Origin: Athripsodes cinereus
Lineage: Eukaryota; Arthropoda; Insecta; Trichoptera; Leptoceridae
Length of the DNA stretch: 64,000 bases
Assembly: GCA_947579605.1 (NCBI GenBank)
Contig: OX388305.1
Location: forward strand, 23,201,542 to 23,265,541
Reading direction: 5' to 3'
Shown one piece after another: positions 24,890 through 34,524 of this stretch (the stretch's first letter is position 1; each line of letters starts with the position of its first letter). A model generated the notes under the pieces. That model had not been told where the DNA came from. It saw nothing but the letters and a program-made list of their open reading frames with translations, and ran no database searches. The translations under genes and the position numbers were made by a program.

Positions 24890-25432
24890 CTGTAAAAACA
24901 AAGACAATGACGAGTTATTATACAGCAGGGAAAGTAAAAAATAGCCATTAGATTTTTCGTAACATCAATAAGTGTGCCCGTCAGTATTGTGACAAAAGGT
25001 AATTACAGCATTACAGAACAGAGCGAGAGGTGGTAAGGGAGAGAAAGAGAGAGAAATGAGGGCTATTGCCTCTTACAATAGAACACTTTCTGTATAATAA
25101 TAATATCGTAGGGAGCATCTTCCTTTTTGACTTTTCCCGCCTTGTCTATTAGACAGAACAATGAATAAAAATTAAATGAAAATCGAAATGGGATTATATT
25201 ATAGGAGGTATTGTGTGGAGCGACAGTCAAAGTGTGGAGGTACTATGGCACAATTGTTCTACTAACAATGTAATAATCTGTTCATTGTTGATGGTACTGG
25301 TACATTGTTGTTTTAGCTGTGACTAGGTAGGTACTATTGGTGCAAATAATTGTGGTGAAACGGAAAGCGTTTTTGCCGGATACCGTATGAAGAATATCCG
25401 CAAAATTAATTCACTCATACTATCACGACATT

Positions 25433-25582
25433 TTACATAAGTGGCGTAGTTGTTGGATTAAATATACACCTGTAAAAAAATGAAATTGTACTCTATATGC
25501 AAATAAAAGTTAAAGACATTCAGGATGTGTGGCGTACCTCAATGCTGAATTGTAGCCGTTAAATGTTTTATACGTGATAAAT
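25433..25582 (+). mobile_element. Dispersed family A, decayed copy
   Basis: AAAGACATTCAGGATGTGTG, GCGTACCTCAATGCTGAATT and GTTAAATGTTTTATACGTG follow family A order, preceded by a weak ACATAAGTGGCGTAG. It lies in the Sox intron. Confidence 0.65.
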
Positions 25583-25767
25583 ACTTGGCTCTGTCGTGAT
25601 AATGTTGTGTTTAGTGCAGAACAAGTTATCCCACGTGGAATAAGACGCGATAATTAAATATTAGTAAGTGAGTGAAAACGTTTTAGAATAACTATAATAA
25701 CATTTTTATTTGTTTTATATTTCTTTTATTGATTTATGTTTTTTTTTAATTGAATGTACGTATAGAT

Positions 25768-25995
25768 ACCTCCCGGGCATAATTAAATCCGATCGTTTTT
25801 AAGCGTTCCTCCTGAAGGCACAGGGCCGAAACCATTTTTCCTGGTGATCTTTTTGGATTTTATTTATGTAATATGAGTCCCCTAAAACATTAACTGAGAC
25901 CACAGGTTTAAACTGTTGATAAGTCTCAGTGAACACTTCGACGGAAGCCAAAAGGCAGTGGGGATCGTGGAGAAACAGTCCCGAAATTCCAACAA
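25768..25995. other. GC-richer unassigned block in the Sox intron
   Basis: From TACCTCCCGGGCATAATTAA to about GAAACAGTCCCGAAATTCC the base composition rises clearly above the flanks. No open frame of note and no match inside the window were found. It could be an old transposon end or a conserved intronic regulatory piece. Confidence 0.4.
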
Positions 25996-26159
25996 AGCAG
26001 TTCTAACACAACACTGAAACACAAAAATTTATAAAAAAACAAAGCAATTCTAAATTTTGAATAAAAAAATATACTCTACAACAATTGCAAAAGAAGTTTG
26101 AAAGTTCAAAGATATAGTTCAAAAATATAAAATAATTATCATTAGAGATTTTCAAAACA

Positions 26160-26315
26160 TAGCTTAGCTAGGACCATCGTCTCTTTTTTATTACAATACA
26201 TAGACCATAGACCTTTCCTGAGTGCGTTGGCGTACAGTATCAATAGCGACATGCTTATACCAATAATATCCAACATCCTCCTAGACGACCTAGACACTTT
26301 TGACCTGTAGTTTCA
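26160..26315 (-). pseudogene. LINE fragment, same family as 13311-13694
   Basis: On the plus strand, GGACCATCGTCTC, then TGAGTGCGTTGGCGTAC, then GACATGCTTATACCA run in the same order as the inverted part of the 13.3-kb LINE (ACCATCGTCTCTCC, GGTGCGCCGGCGCAC, ACATGTTCATACCA). So the LINE lies on the minus strand here. It is diverged, with no open frame. Confidence 0.6.
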
Positions 26316-26815
26316 TTCGGATTCAGTTTCCAGTCGGATAGTTACCGATTATTACTTTCATCCATAGTATGAATGTGTGTGTCTGTGAGGGAGACAGGAG
26401 GCTCGTTGTGACAAATAATACTCCCTTTATTGCACAAATAATACCTTTGTTGTTGTATTATTCACATGAAATTGTATGTGTTATTATTATTAGTATTGTT
26501 ATATTGAATAATATTATATTATTTGGATGATAATAATAATAGGACAGAATAGTTACGGGCATGACTTGTTTGCAAATTTAGGCTTTCGTATCACCGTTTA
26601 AACATGCTACGTTCATTAAATAATAGATTTAAATTATATTAATACAAATAAATATTTTAGTTCATTCACAGATGTATACAAATGTATTAATTCCTATTCT
26701 ACTCTATTCCACCTTTATGTGCCAACATTTTATATTCCCAATCACTGAATTAATATCTTAGTCCTTTCTGAAATATCTATGAATGTTTTCTATTCTATTT
26801 TATTTTTGAGTGAAT

Positions 26816-27001
26816 TGTTTAAGCAACAAATATGTATCATGGCAACACTGCCACATCTTTATCTGTGATGTCTATTGTCAAAATTATGTGATTTCCTCTT
26901 CCTGTTAAACCTTCAATAAAGTTGGCTGTGTGTTGAAAACGCTCCCGTTTTTTAATTTAAACTAGCCCGACTTTCTCCCATCCCCACACTTGGAACAAAC
27001 A
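26816..27001 (+). repeat. BEL/Pao 5' LTR
   Basis: 186 bp, TG...CA ends. It contains AATAAAG (about 26914) as the likely processing signal. It matches the 3' LTR at every position I compared. Confidence 0.95.
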
Positions 27002-27002
27002 T

Positions 27003-27019
27003 TGGCCCTTCAGCCGGAT
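27003..27019 (+). other. BEL/Pao primer binding site, tRNA-Tyr-like
   Basis: TGGCCCTTCAGCCGGAT starts two bases after the LTR. The complement of a eukaryotic tRNA-Tyr 3' end would be TGGTCCTTCGAGCCGGAT, so this matches with one substitution and one missing base. Assignment to Tyr is inferred. Confidence 0.6.
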
Positions 27020-27194
27020 TTTTTAAATGAACCAGTGTGAGGATGGGATTGGTCTCGCTAGAAATGGGGCAAAATTAAGTGTTCGAAATTGATGTCAACC
27101 TACAATGGCGTGTTCGAACAAGATGGACAATACACAGTGAATCCACTTAAATAAAGTGCATCCGAATATGGATGAACGAGTAAGTGTTTCTAAT

Positions 27195-27500
27195 AATAAC
27201 AAAACTAATATGTAGTAACGTCTACATTATTATTTTTAAATAATAAAGGGTTTCACCCATGAAAATAATTAGGTTAACATTACCTACTTAATAAAGTGTT
27301 CTTAACAAGAACTCATGTAGTGATGTCTACATTAGAAAATAAAAATTAAAATAAATATTAAATGTAGTGATGTCTACATTAGAAAATAAAAATTAAAATA
27401 AATATTAAATGTGGTGATGTCTACATTTGAAAATAAATAAGGGTTTTACCCATAAAAAATATTAAAAAACTAGGTTAATATTACCTACTAAAAGTGTTCT
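27195..27500 (+). repeat. Direct repeats in the BEL/Pao leader
   Basis: A TGTAGTGATGTCTACATTAG unit followed by AAAATAAAAATTAAAATAA recurs with a period near 48 bp at about 27317, 27364 and (diverged) 27411. An outer pair also repeats, with GGGTTTCACCCAT and a later TTAACATTACCTACTTAATA block on each side. The leader thus grew by nested duplications. Confidence 0.8.
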
Positions 27501-27637
27501 TAAAAAAAAAGAGGACTATATGTGACAATAAATAATAATAAATAAATATAATAAACAATTAAATATAACAATTAAAGTAATTAAATATTAAAAATAAATA
27601 TAATTAAAAATAAATATAAATATAAAAAGGCGAAAAT

Positions 27638-29827
27638 ATGCCGACAGAAGAGAAGGAAAAAGGGCTGATTGCCCAAAGGGGATTTATTAAATCTAGCCTT
27701 ACTAAATTGAAGAATTCTATTCACGCTGAATTCTTGCAAGGAGCCAGTGAACAGGATTTGGCTCTGAGAATTGAAAGAGCGCAACATCTACATGAAAAAT
27801 ATGAGGTCTTAAACATGGAGCTTATGGATGAAGAGGATGAATCCAACGTATTAGACACCTACTTTGAAATCATGAGGGTTCTGAGGACCAGGATGGCGCA
27901 GCTCCAGGCGATTGATCGACAAGCCAACGAGTCCAGGGTGTCTGAGTCCGCCGTCCATGATACATCGCAGTCTACGGAGGCAGGGCCCAGCAGTCGCCTG
28001 AAGCTGCCTCAAGTCAACATACCGGTCTTTACAGGGAAGTACAGTGACTTCAATACTTTTCAAGAATTTTTCTTCTCTGTCATAGATAAGGATAGTAGGT
28101 TGGAAGACATTCAAAAGTTTTTGTATCTTAGATCACATTTACAGGGTGAGGCCTTTGATTTGATAAAGCACTTACCAATAGTAGCGGGCAGCTATAGGGG
28201 GGCCTTGCAGTTGTTAGATGATAGGTATAATAATAAATTTAAAATAATTAATGAACATGTAAAAGCTCTTATTGACCTACCGGTCATCAAAAGAACAAAT
28301 GTTGGTGATATTAGAAAAATGCTTAGTCAAATTAAGCAACATTTAGAAGCATTAAAAAATCTGGGTCAGCCAGTAGAATATTGGGACACATTATTGCTGT
28401 CTCACATTTTAAATAAACTTGATGTAAATTCAGTAAAGGCCTTTCATCTTGAAAGAGATTCTAGCCAAATGCCTACCATCAAAGAATTTTACAGTATCAT
28501 GGAAACAAGACTAAATGCCTTTGAGAACTCTGACGAACATGTCCAGGGACAAAGTAACTTTCATACAAATAATTTCTCAAAGAATAAAGCTTCTTTTGCA
28601 GCAAGGGTTATTAAAAAATGTTATTTTTGTCAAAAGGGTAATCATAGACTAGTTGAATGCCCACTATTTATTCTAGCTACACCAGTTGAAAGAAGGGAGT
28701 TTATTGGAAAACAAGGCAGATGTATTATGTGTCTGAACTGGCATCAGGGAAAAAAATGTAAGCGACAGCTTACATGTCAAACTTGCAATGAAAGGCACAA
28801 TGTATTATTGCATGTACCTCGTTCAACAGACAGTGGTGAACAGGGTGAGTTTATTACATTAATTTCTGGAAACAAAGTTTCCTATAATCAAATCTTTCTT
28901 CCAACAATAAAGGTAAAAATACTTGGAAAAGATAATCAAGAAATTATTGCCAGGGCAATATTGGATAGTGGGAGCGAAGCTACTTTTATCTCTCAAGATT
29001 TAGTTAATTCACTAGAAAGGAAAGTTTTAAAAAACAACAAGAGTGTGAATGGCATATCCAACACTCAAGCAAGAGTAAAAGGTTCTGTGCATCTGAATTT
29101 GTTTTCTTTAGTACATCCTTATCGTGTCAGTACAGAATGCTTGGTCGTTGATGAGATAATAGCCAATAAATTGCCAAGCACCCTCGTTGAATTAGATCAT
29201 CTTGAATTGCCCAAAGCCATCAAGTTGGCAGATGATACATTTAATGTACCTGGAAAAATAGATCTGTTGCTCAGTTCAAATATTTTCTTTCAGTCGCTGG
29301 GGTCCCTCAATAGCTGCCTAGATGTTGCTGCAGGTGCCATGAGAATCATCCCGACGCAGTTCGGAGACGTCGTCACTGGAAGCATCCGAGGATCTGCTCG
29401 TCAAGGAACTGTCAACCTCTTCTGCCAGGAGTGTGAGACTGACATCAGTAAACACATGTCAAGGTTTTGGCAGGAGGAATCTGTTCCGGAGATTTTCATG
29501 GAAAACATCAGGGAAAATGAAAGGGCTGAAGAGGTATATAAAAGTAGTGTAACCTTACAAGATAATAAATTTAAAGTTGCTATACCTTTCAAGGTACCTC
29601 ATCAGGAAATAAATAAATTTCTTGGAGGATCCTTTTCCTTAGCTTTGAAAAGATTTAATAATTTAGAAAAAAGATTTAAATCTAATAGAAAATTGTTTGA
29701 CTCATACAAAGATTTTATTGATGAGTATGTAAATTTAAAACTTGCCAAAAATGTTGAGGTTGTCAAATCTGATACCAATTCTAAGTGTATAGCCTTTGTA
29801 GCAAAGCAAACAAAAACAGCTATGTAA
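27638..29827 (+). CDS. BEL/Pao Gag-protease polyprotein with truncated RT start
   Basis: This is a 729-codon frame without stops. Residues 1-90 form a Glu/Lys-rich coiled-coil-like start. Around 122-270 is the BEL-type gag domain (LPQVNIPVFTGKYSDFNTFQ onward). The zinc knuckle C-x2-C-x4-H-x4-C is at 328-341, with a further Cys/His cluster at 362-392. The aspartic protease motif ILDSGSEATF has its catalytic Asp at 443. From about 642 to 701 is the leader of the reverse transcriptase. From about 702 on, the frame runs into antisense integrase sequence and ends at a stop, so the last 25-28 residues are foreign to the family. Gag would form the particle and the protease would cut it. No RT active site (YxDD) remains. 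Confidence 0.92.
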   Translation: MPTEEKEKGLIAQRGFIKSSLTKLKNSIHAEFLQGASEQDLALRIERAQHLHEKYEVLNMELMDEEDESNVLDTYFEIMRVLRTRMAQLQAIDRQANESRVSESAVHDTSQSTEAGPSSRLKLPQVNIPVFTGKYSDFNTFQEFFFSVIDKDSRLEDIQKFLYLRSHLQGEAFDLIKHLPIVAGSYRGALQLLDDRYNNKFKIINEHVKALIDLPVIKRTNVGDIRKMLSQIKQHLEALKNLGQPVEYWDTLLLSHILNKLDVNSVKAFHLERDSSQMPTIKEFYSIMETRLNAFENSDEHVQGQSNFHTNNFSKNKASFAARVIKKCYFCQKGNHRLVECPLFILATPVERREFIGKQGRCIMCLNWHQGKKCKRQLTCQTCNERHNVLLHVPRSTDSGEQGEFITLISGNKVSYNQIFLPTIKVKILGKDNQEIIARAILDSGSEATFISQDLVNSLERKVLKNNKSVNGISNTQARVKGSVHLNLFSLVHPYRVSTECLVVDEIIANKLPSTLVELDHLELPKAIKLADDTFNVPGKIDLLLSSNIFFQSLGSLNSCLDVAAGAMRIIPTQFGDVVTGSIRGSARQGTVNLFCQECETDISKHMSRFWQEESVPEIFMENIRENERAEEVYKSSVTLQDNKFKVAIPFKVPHQEINKFLGGSFSLALKRFNNLEKRFKSNRKLFDSYKDFIDEYVNLKLAKNVEVVKSDTNSKCIAFVAKQTKTAM

Positions 29828-30090
29828 CCCTTTGATGTGGTTGTACCTCTTAAACGAGATTGTTTGATTAAAATTGGTCCAGCGAAATCTATACCGATCT
29901 TTTGAAAAGGTCGACTTATATTTTCTCCATTGGCAGGCAAAGATCCCATCAGTTGCTTAGCAGTATTTGCCTTTAATTTAAAACATGTTATACATTTGTA
30001 CAATATTCTTTTGATGACCCTTAGTCCATTTATAATCCAATATTTCTGTCTGATATTAAATCCAGCACATTTAAAGGTGCTTATAATCAA
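29737..30090 (-). pseudogene. Inverted front half of BEL/Pao integrase
   Basis: Read on the minus strand this gives IRQKYWIINGLRVIKRILYK, then CITC (part of the zinc-binding fold), then PFQKIGIDFAGP with the first catalytic Asp of the DDE core, then GYIAVFVCFATKAIHLELVS and DLTTSTFLASF. It stops just before the part that would hold the second Asp. It runs opposite to the rest of the element, so it cannot be translated with it. The edges are near 29734-29739 and 30070-30075, each carrying TTTAAA. Confidence 0.93.
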
Positions 30091-30756
30091 TTAAATGAAT
30101 TGTATAAAATGCAGGCCTCTGACACCCACCGGAGACAGGTATTAACACACTCAGAAAGATCTGGAATTAAATTTAACTTCATACCTAGCTATTCCCCGGT
30201 CTTTGGTGGGCTATGGGAGGCAAGCGTCAAAGCCACTAAATATCACCTGAAAAGAGTGCTGGGAAGCAAAGTTCTTAATTACGAACAATTTTATACTGTT
30301 TTAGTTGAAATAGAACAAATTTTAAATTCACGCCCTCTTGTGCAAATGTCCACAGACATTGAGGACTTTTCTTATTTGACACCAGGTCACTTTTTAGCTG
30401 GAGAATCTCTAACAGGGATTCCTGAACAAAATTTAACTAAGATACCTGAAAACAGGCTGCAATTTTGGCAACATTGTACAGCCATGAAGGAACGTTTCTG
30501 GAAAGATTGGTCTAAACAATACTTGAACCAACTCCAGAGTCGTCCTAAGTGGAAAGATAAGCTTCCAAACATTCAAAAAGGATCTCTTGTAATTCTAAGG
30601 GAAAATGATGGTCCCTCTTTGACATGGCCAATGGCCCGTGTGACGGAGATATATCCAGGAGGGGATGGATGTGTTAGGGCTATAGAAGTTATGAAAAGTG
30701 ATGGAAAATGCCATCGCACTTCCATTGGAAGGGTCTGTGTCTTGCCATTGGAATAA
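30070..30756 (+). pseudogene. Back half of BEL/Pao integrase plus C-terminal domain
   Basis: Sense-oriented frame, open from about 30064 to the stop at 30754-30756. It begins TFKGAYNQLNELYKM. The third catalytic residue (Glu) is in PVFGGLWEAS, followed by HLKRVLGSK, LNSRPL, LTPGHFLAGE, then a W-x-K-W-S-type region and the DUF5641-like C-terminal domain (KGSLVILRENDGPSLTWPMA, RVTEIYPGGDG) ending CVLPLE. It lacks the second catalytic Asp and has no initiation codon of its own in a proper context. It is an inactive remnant although the frame itself is undamaged. Confidence 0.92.
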
Positions 30757-31701
30757 TAATTCCCATGGCGGGACGCAGACCTGCCTTGCTCGTCCTGAGC
30801 GAGTGACTGCCTTGAGGTCACTCGCTCGCGACAAAATGGGAGCTCCTCAGCACACAGCCAATATCTTGTATAATTTTAAATTGTAACGCGCAGAGCAAGG
30901 TCAAACAGCCCCCCCTTCCCCGATATATCTCTGTACACAATTAAGGTTAAATGATGTAAGAGTGATGACTGACATCATTTATATAATTTTGTTGAAATAT
31001 AATGTAAGAAATTTAATATTGAAATATACTCCATTTAGATGATGTTGAAGTGATGATCAACATCATTAATATTCTTGGTAAAATTATGTAAAAAATAATA
31101 CTTTGATAATTAACATAGAGTCATGATAATTTAAATATGTGTACTAGGTAGGTAATGTAAGACTAAGTATAAAATTGATTTCAAAGTAACATTAAATATA
31201 CCTAATTTAATAGGCTTAATGTAATGAAGCAACAAGTACTAACTTATTTAGGGGCAAAAACAAATATAACTTAAGTTTATAGTTTAAGATATTAATCTCA
31301 AGTGATCAATGTACCTATATAATATAGCTATTAAAGTGTTATAAATATGTAAAGGAAATGTGATAGTATATGTAAATGTATAAGTTAATAATACATCATT
31401 GCTGGGGTTCAAATTATTAAGCTTCAATGCAATTGTAAAATGTTAATGGGGTAAAAAATAAATAAAATTCAAATAAGATTTATCATTGGGATTTAATAAG
31501 TAAAAATTAAATGAGATTTGTCAGTGGGATTTAATGTTTGAATTAAGTATGCTCGAGAGGGTGGTTGATTGTTAAGGTCAGTGAATAAACAATTTCATAC
31601 TAAATACAGTCCACTATATCGATGTTAAAGTTCACTTGCTTCCACATGTCAGCCATCATTTCGAGCAGTTGCTCACCTTCATCTCTCCCGCCTTGGGAAG
31701 A
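30757..31701 (+). other. BEL/Pao 3' noncoding region
   Basis: There are 945 bp between the integrase stop and the 3' LTR. No env-like frame with signal peptide or membrane anchor is visible. The last bases before the LTR include GGGAAGA, a short polypurine tract that could prime plus-strand synthesis. Confidence 0.75.
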
Positions 31702-31887
31702 TGTTTAAGCAACAAATATGTATCATGGCAACACTGCCACATCTTTATCTGTGATGTCTATTGTCAAAATTATGTGATTTCCTCTTCCTGTTAAACCTTC
31801 AATAAAGTTGGCTGTGTGTTGAAAACGCTCCCGTTTTTTAATTTAAACTAGCCCGACTTTCTCCCATCCCCACACTTGGAACAAACA
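31702..31887 (+). repeat. BEL/Pao 3' LTR
   Basis: 186 bp, identical by eye to 26816-27001. It is followed by GAAT, the second copy of the target duplication. Confidence 0.95.
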
Positions 31888-31999
31888 GAATAGAATCATT
31901 AAAAGCTGAAAGAAATTACGTCAATAACAGATATTTTTAATGTTTCTAGATATTTTATTTTGTGATATTTGTTCTTTGCCAATGGCTCAGAAAATGCTT

Positions 32000-32809
32000 T
32001 GTAAAAGGCAGATATAAATAAAACATCATTAACACATTACATGAGAAGGTTTTTGTAAAAGGCAGATATAAATATAACATCATTAACACATTACATGAGA
32101 ATGTTTTTGTAAAAGGCAGATATAAGTATAACATCATTAACACATTACATGAGAATGTTTTCGTAAAAGGCAGATATAAGTATAACATCATTAACACATT
32201 ACATGAGAATGTTTTTGTAAAAGGCAGATATAAGTATAACATCATTAACACATTACATGAGAATGTTTTTGTAAAAGGCAGATATAAGTATAACATCATT
32301 AACACATTACATGAGAATGTTTTCGTAAAAGGCAGATATAAGTATAACATCATTAACACATTACATGAGAATGTTTTTGTAAAAGGCAGATATAAGTATA
32401 ACATCATTAACACATTACATGAGAATGTTTTTGTAAAAGGCAGATATAAGTATAACATCATTAACACATTACATGAGAATGTTTTCGTAAAAGGCAGATA
32501 TAAGTATAACATCATTAACACATTACATGAGAATGTTTTTGTAAAAGGCAGATATAAGTATAACATCATTAACACATTACATGAGAATGTTTTTGTAAAA
32601 GGCAGATATAAGTATAACATCATTAACACATTACATGAGAAGGTTTTTGTAAAAGGCAGATATAAATATAACATCATTAACACATTACATGAGAATGTTT
32701 TTGTAAAAGGCAGATATAAGTATAACATCATTAACACATTACATGAGAATGTTTTTGTAAAAGGCAGATGTAAGTATAACATCATTAACACATTACATGA
32801 GAATGTTTT
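32000..32809. repeat. 15-copy 54-bp tandem array in the Sox intron
   Basis: A 54-bp unit (TTTTTGTAAAAGGCAGATAT, then AAGTATAACATCATTAACAC, then ATTACATGAGAATG) repeats 15 times with very few differences. Because 54 is a multiple of 3, the minus strand stays open for 290 codons with an 18-residue repeat (TFSCNVLMMLYLYLPFTK). This is a property of the array and no other evidence supports a protein. It starts about 110 bp after the BEL/Pao 3' LTR. The GTAAAAGGCAG word resembles a family A block, but an origin there is uncertain. Confidence 0.97.
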
Positions 32810-32934
32810 TGGGATCACAAGTATCATGTCTGCCTATTAAATTTGTAGGTTATCTGCTAATTTACGATGCGAAATCAACAGCACCAGTTTAAACAGGAAT
32901 AATATGAAAGCCACCCTTTTCACCAGCACCCATA

Positions 32935-33000
32935 AGATGGGCAAAGGATCGTGAAACGGCGCCTAAGAAACAAATCATCCAACATCATCATCATCGTAAT
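32935..33000 (-). repeat. Dispersed short repeat, family E
   Basis: On the minus strand it reads GTTGGATGATTTGTTTCTTA, then GGCGCCGTTTCACGATCC. It matches 48050-48115 (GGATGATTTATTCGGCGCCG) and, more weakly, 42028-42085. An ATC/GAT trinucleotide run lies at its edge. Confidence 0.6.
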
Positions 33001-33004
33001 ACAC

Positions 33005-33245
33005 GTGACATCGTCAATTCAGTGATGAGGTGTATTACCTATTTATTTATTTATTTTATTCTTCTTGCACATAATCATTCACATAACAAAATCAACAAAC
33101 CAGTTTACGTAAGAAAAAATGTGATGATATTCAGTGGCGGGATTATCGCTTAATAGTGATTTCTTCTATCTAACCACGTCACATTAACACTAAACACAAA
33201 TCCTTATTCGTGTTGTGTTTTAATTTTTATTGACACGTTGCGAAC
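33005..33245 (-). mobile_element. Family A copy split by a family D insertion
   Basis: The left part 33012-33037 (TCGTCAATTCAGTGATGAGG and TGTATTACC) and the right part from about 33217 (TTTTAATTTTTATTGACACG) are consecutive pieces of family A on the minus strand. Between them, 33038-33180 is a family D copy, which starts TATTTATTTATTTATT and contains GCGGGATTATCGCTTAATAG and TTCTATCTAACC. Family D therefore inserted after family A. Confidence 0.65.
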
Positions 33246-33729
33246 AGCTTTCATGCTTTTTAAAGATATGTTTTTTTAACTGGGTTTAAAACCAGTATAA
33301 AACATAATACTATGTATTATGGGTAGTGTTAGCTTGTTATGTCGATATGTTTTTATTAGTATTAGTATTGTTGGATATTTAATTAAAGCTACAATGTGCA
33401 CAGTTCTGTCATTACTTTGTATGAGTAGGTACCTATTGTTGTTAAAAGGAGAGACTTGATTATATGCAAATATGCATTTCGATACAAACATTTTATATGA
33501 ACCAATACCGCAGTAGAATAAGATTGTTTTATTTATAAAAAATAATCTTATTCTACTTTTCTTAAATGCGATGCAGTCGTTTACAGTCAGTTTAAGAACA
33601 TGTTCAAAATATAGTAGCAGAGAATTAAAGCAAAGTTTGCTACTTAACTGCATTGAATGAAACTGCATCTTAAATTTCTGTACCACTTCTTATCGTAGAT
33701 AATATATTAAATGTGATATAGAATTATAT

Positions 33730-33897
33730 TACCAGAGCCGTTAGCCATGGAGTAGTTAGCAATGATTAGGTCTCCCACTCTTTTCCATTTGATTTCGAGT
33801 GTTCTGTAAGAAACAGGTGTTCACAAAAAAATACATTTTATTAAATTCAGCGAAGATGTTTGCGACTCTGTTCTGTTCTGGCTACCGCTCTTGTGGA
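33730..33897 (-). mobile_element. Dispersed family A copy
   Basis: Landmarks are GGAGTAGTTAGCAATGATTA, TCTCCCACTCTTTTCC, GAGTGTTCTGTAAGAAACAG, AATTCAGCGAAGATG and GGCTACCGCTCTTGTGG, in the minus-strand order of the family. Confidence 0.65.
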
Positions 33898-34524
33898 ATA
33901 AAAAGGCAGAGCAAATAATTAAAATAGTTTTACTGTAAATATATATTTCCAGGCTGAATATTAATTAATACTTGGTACTTCTATTATGCATATTATTCTT
34001 CATATTTTAGAGTATTTCAGATTTGTTGCCTATAATCTGATCTCTTTATATTAAATTTATTAGTTAGTACAGAGGTGTTGCCTCGACAACAATGATGCGA
34101 TTGTTCTGTAGTAGCAAATTGCTGTTGAAAATTTATGTTGTCAATCTCATTGTATTCAAATGCAAATTCAATCATTTTCAAATTAATTAAATGACTATAG
34201 GTAGTTCAGGAGAATGGAGTAACCCCTGAATGTCTGATATTTCAAATATAATAATAATAACAATGAAAAATTTTGCGGCAAAAAATATAATAACATAAAT
34301 AATATGCAGGAATAGGATAACAAGACGGTATATACAAAACAATCTTTCGCAATGGCCAAGTTTATCGTCAAATTTATTATTTTGCCATTATGTTTTATTA
34401 TATTTGCTCTAAAAACGTTAAATTTCATAATTAGTTTCTCGATTGATGAAGTGTTATACATACGCATATATGTCTTTTTTGATAGATTGTTGGTTGTGAG
34501 TTTGTAAATAATTTAAATTTCATC

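Larger units (their letters stand above)
26816..31887 (+). mobile_element. BEL/Pao LTR retrotransposon, internally deleted and inverted
   Basis: The element is 5,072 bp. Two 186-bp LTRs (26816-27001, 31702-31887) start TGTT and end AACA and are identical by eye. A GAAT duplication flanks them (26812-26815 and 31888-31891). Inside, in order, are a tRNA-Tyr-like primer site, an AT-rich leader with direct repeats, an intact gag-protease frame, a short start of reverse transcriptase, an inverted front half of integrase, and the back half of integrase with its C-terminal domain. Most of reverse transcriptase and all of RNase H are missing. A complete BEL/Pao element would be some 2 kb longer. It lies antisense to Sox inside the intron. 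Confidence 0.95.

Noticed and set aside
24892..24948. Extension of Sox exon 2 by about 20 codons upstream
   Set aside because: The TTTTTACAG acceptor at 24890 and the exact continuity of the HMG box put this stretch in the intron.
30757..31701. env-like third frame in the BEL/Pao element
   Set aside because: No open frame with signal peptide or membrane segment is present between the integrase stop and the 3' LTR.
31955..32827. 290-codon minus-strand open frame of 18-residue repeats
   Set aside because: It is the 54-bp tandem array translated. The unit being a multiple of 3 keeps it open. No independent support for a protein.
33276..33686. 136-codon minus-strand frame
   Set aside because: AT-rich composition, no domain, no start or splice context. 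Chance open frame is more likely.
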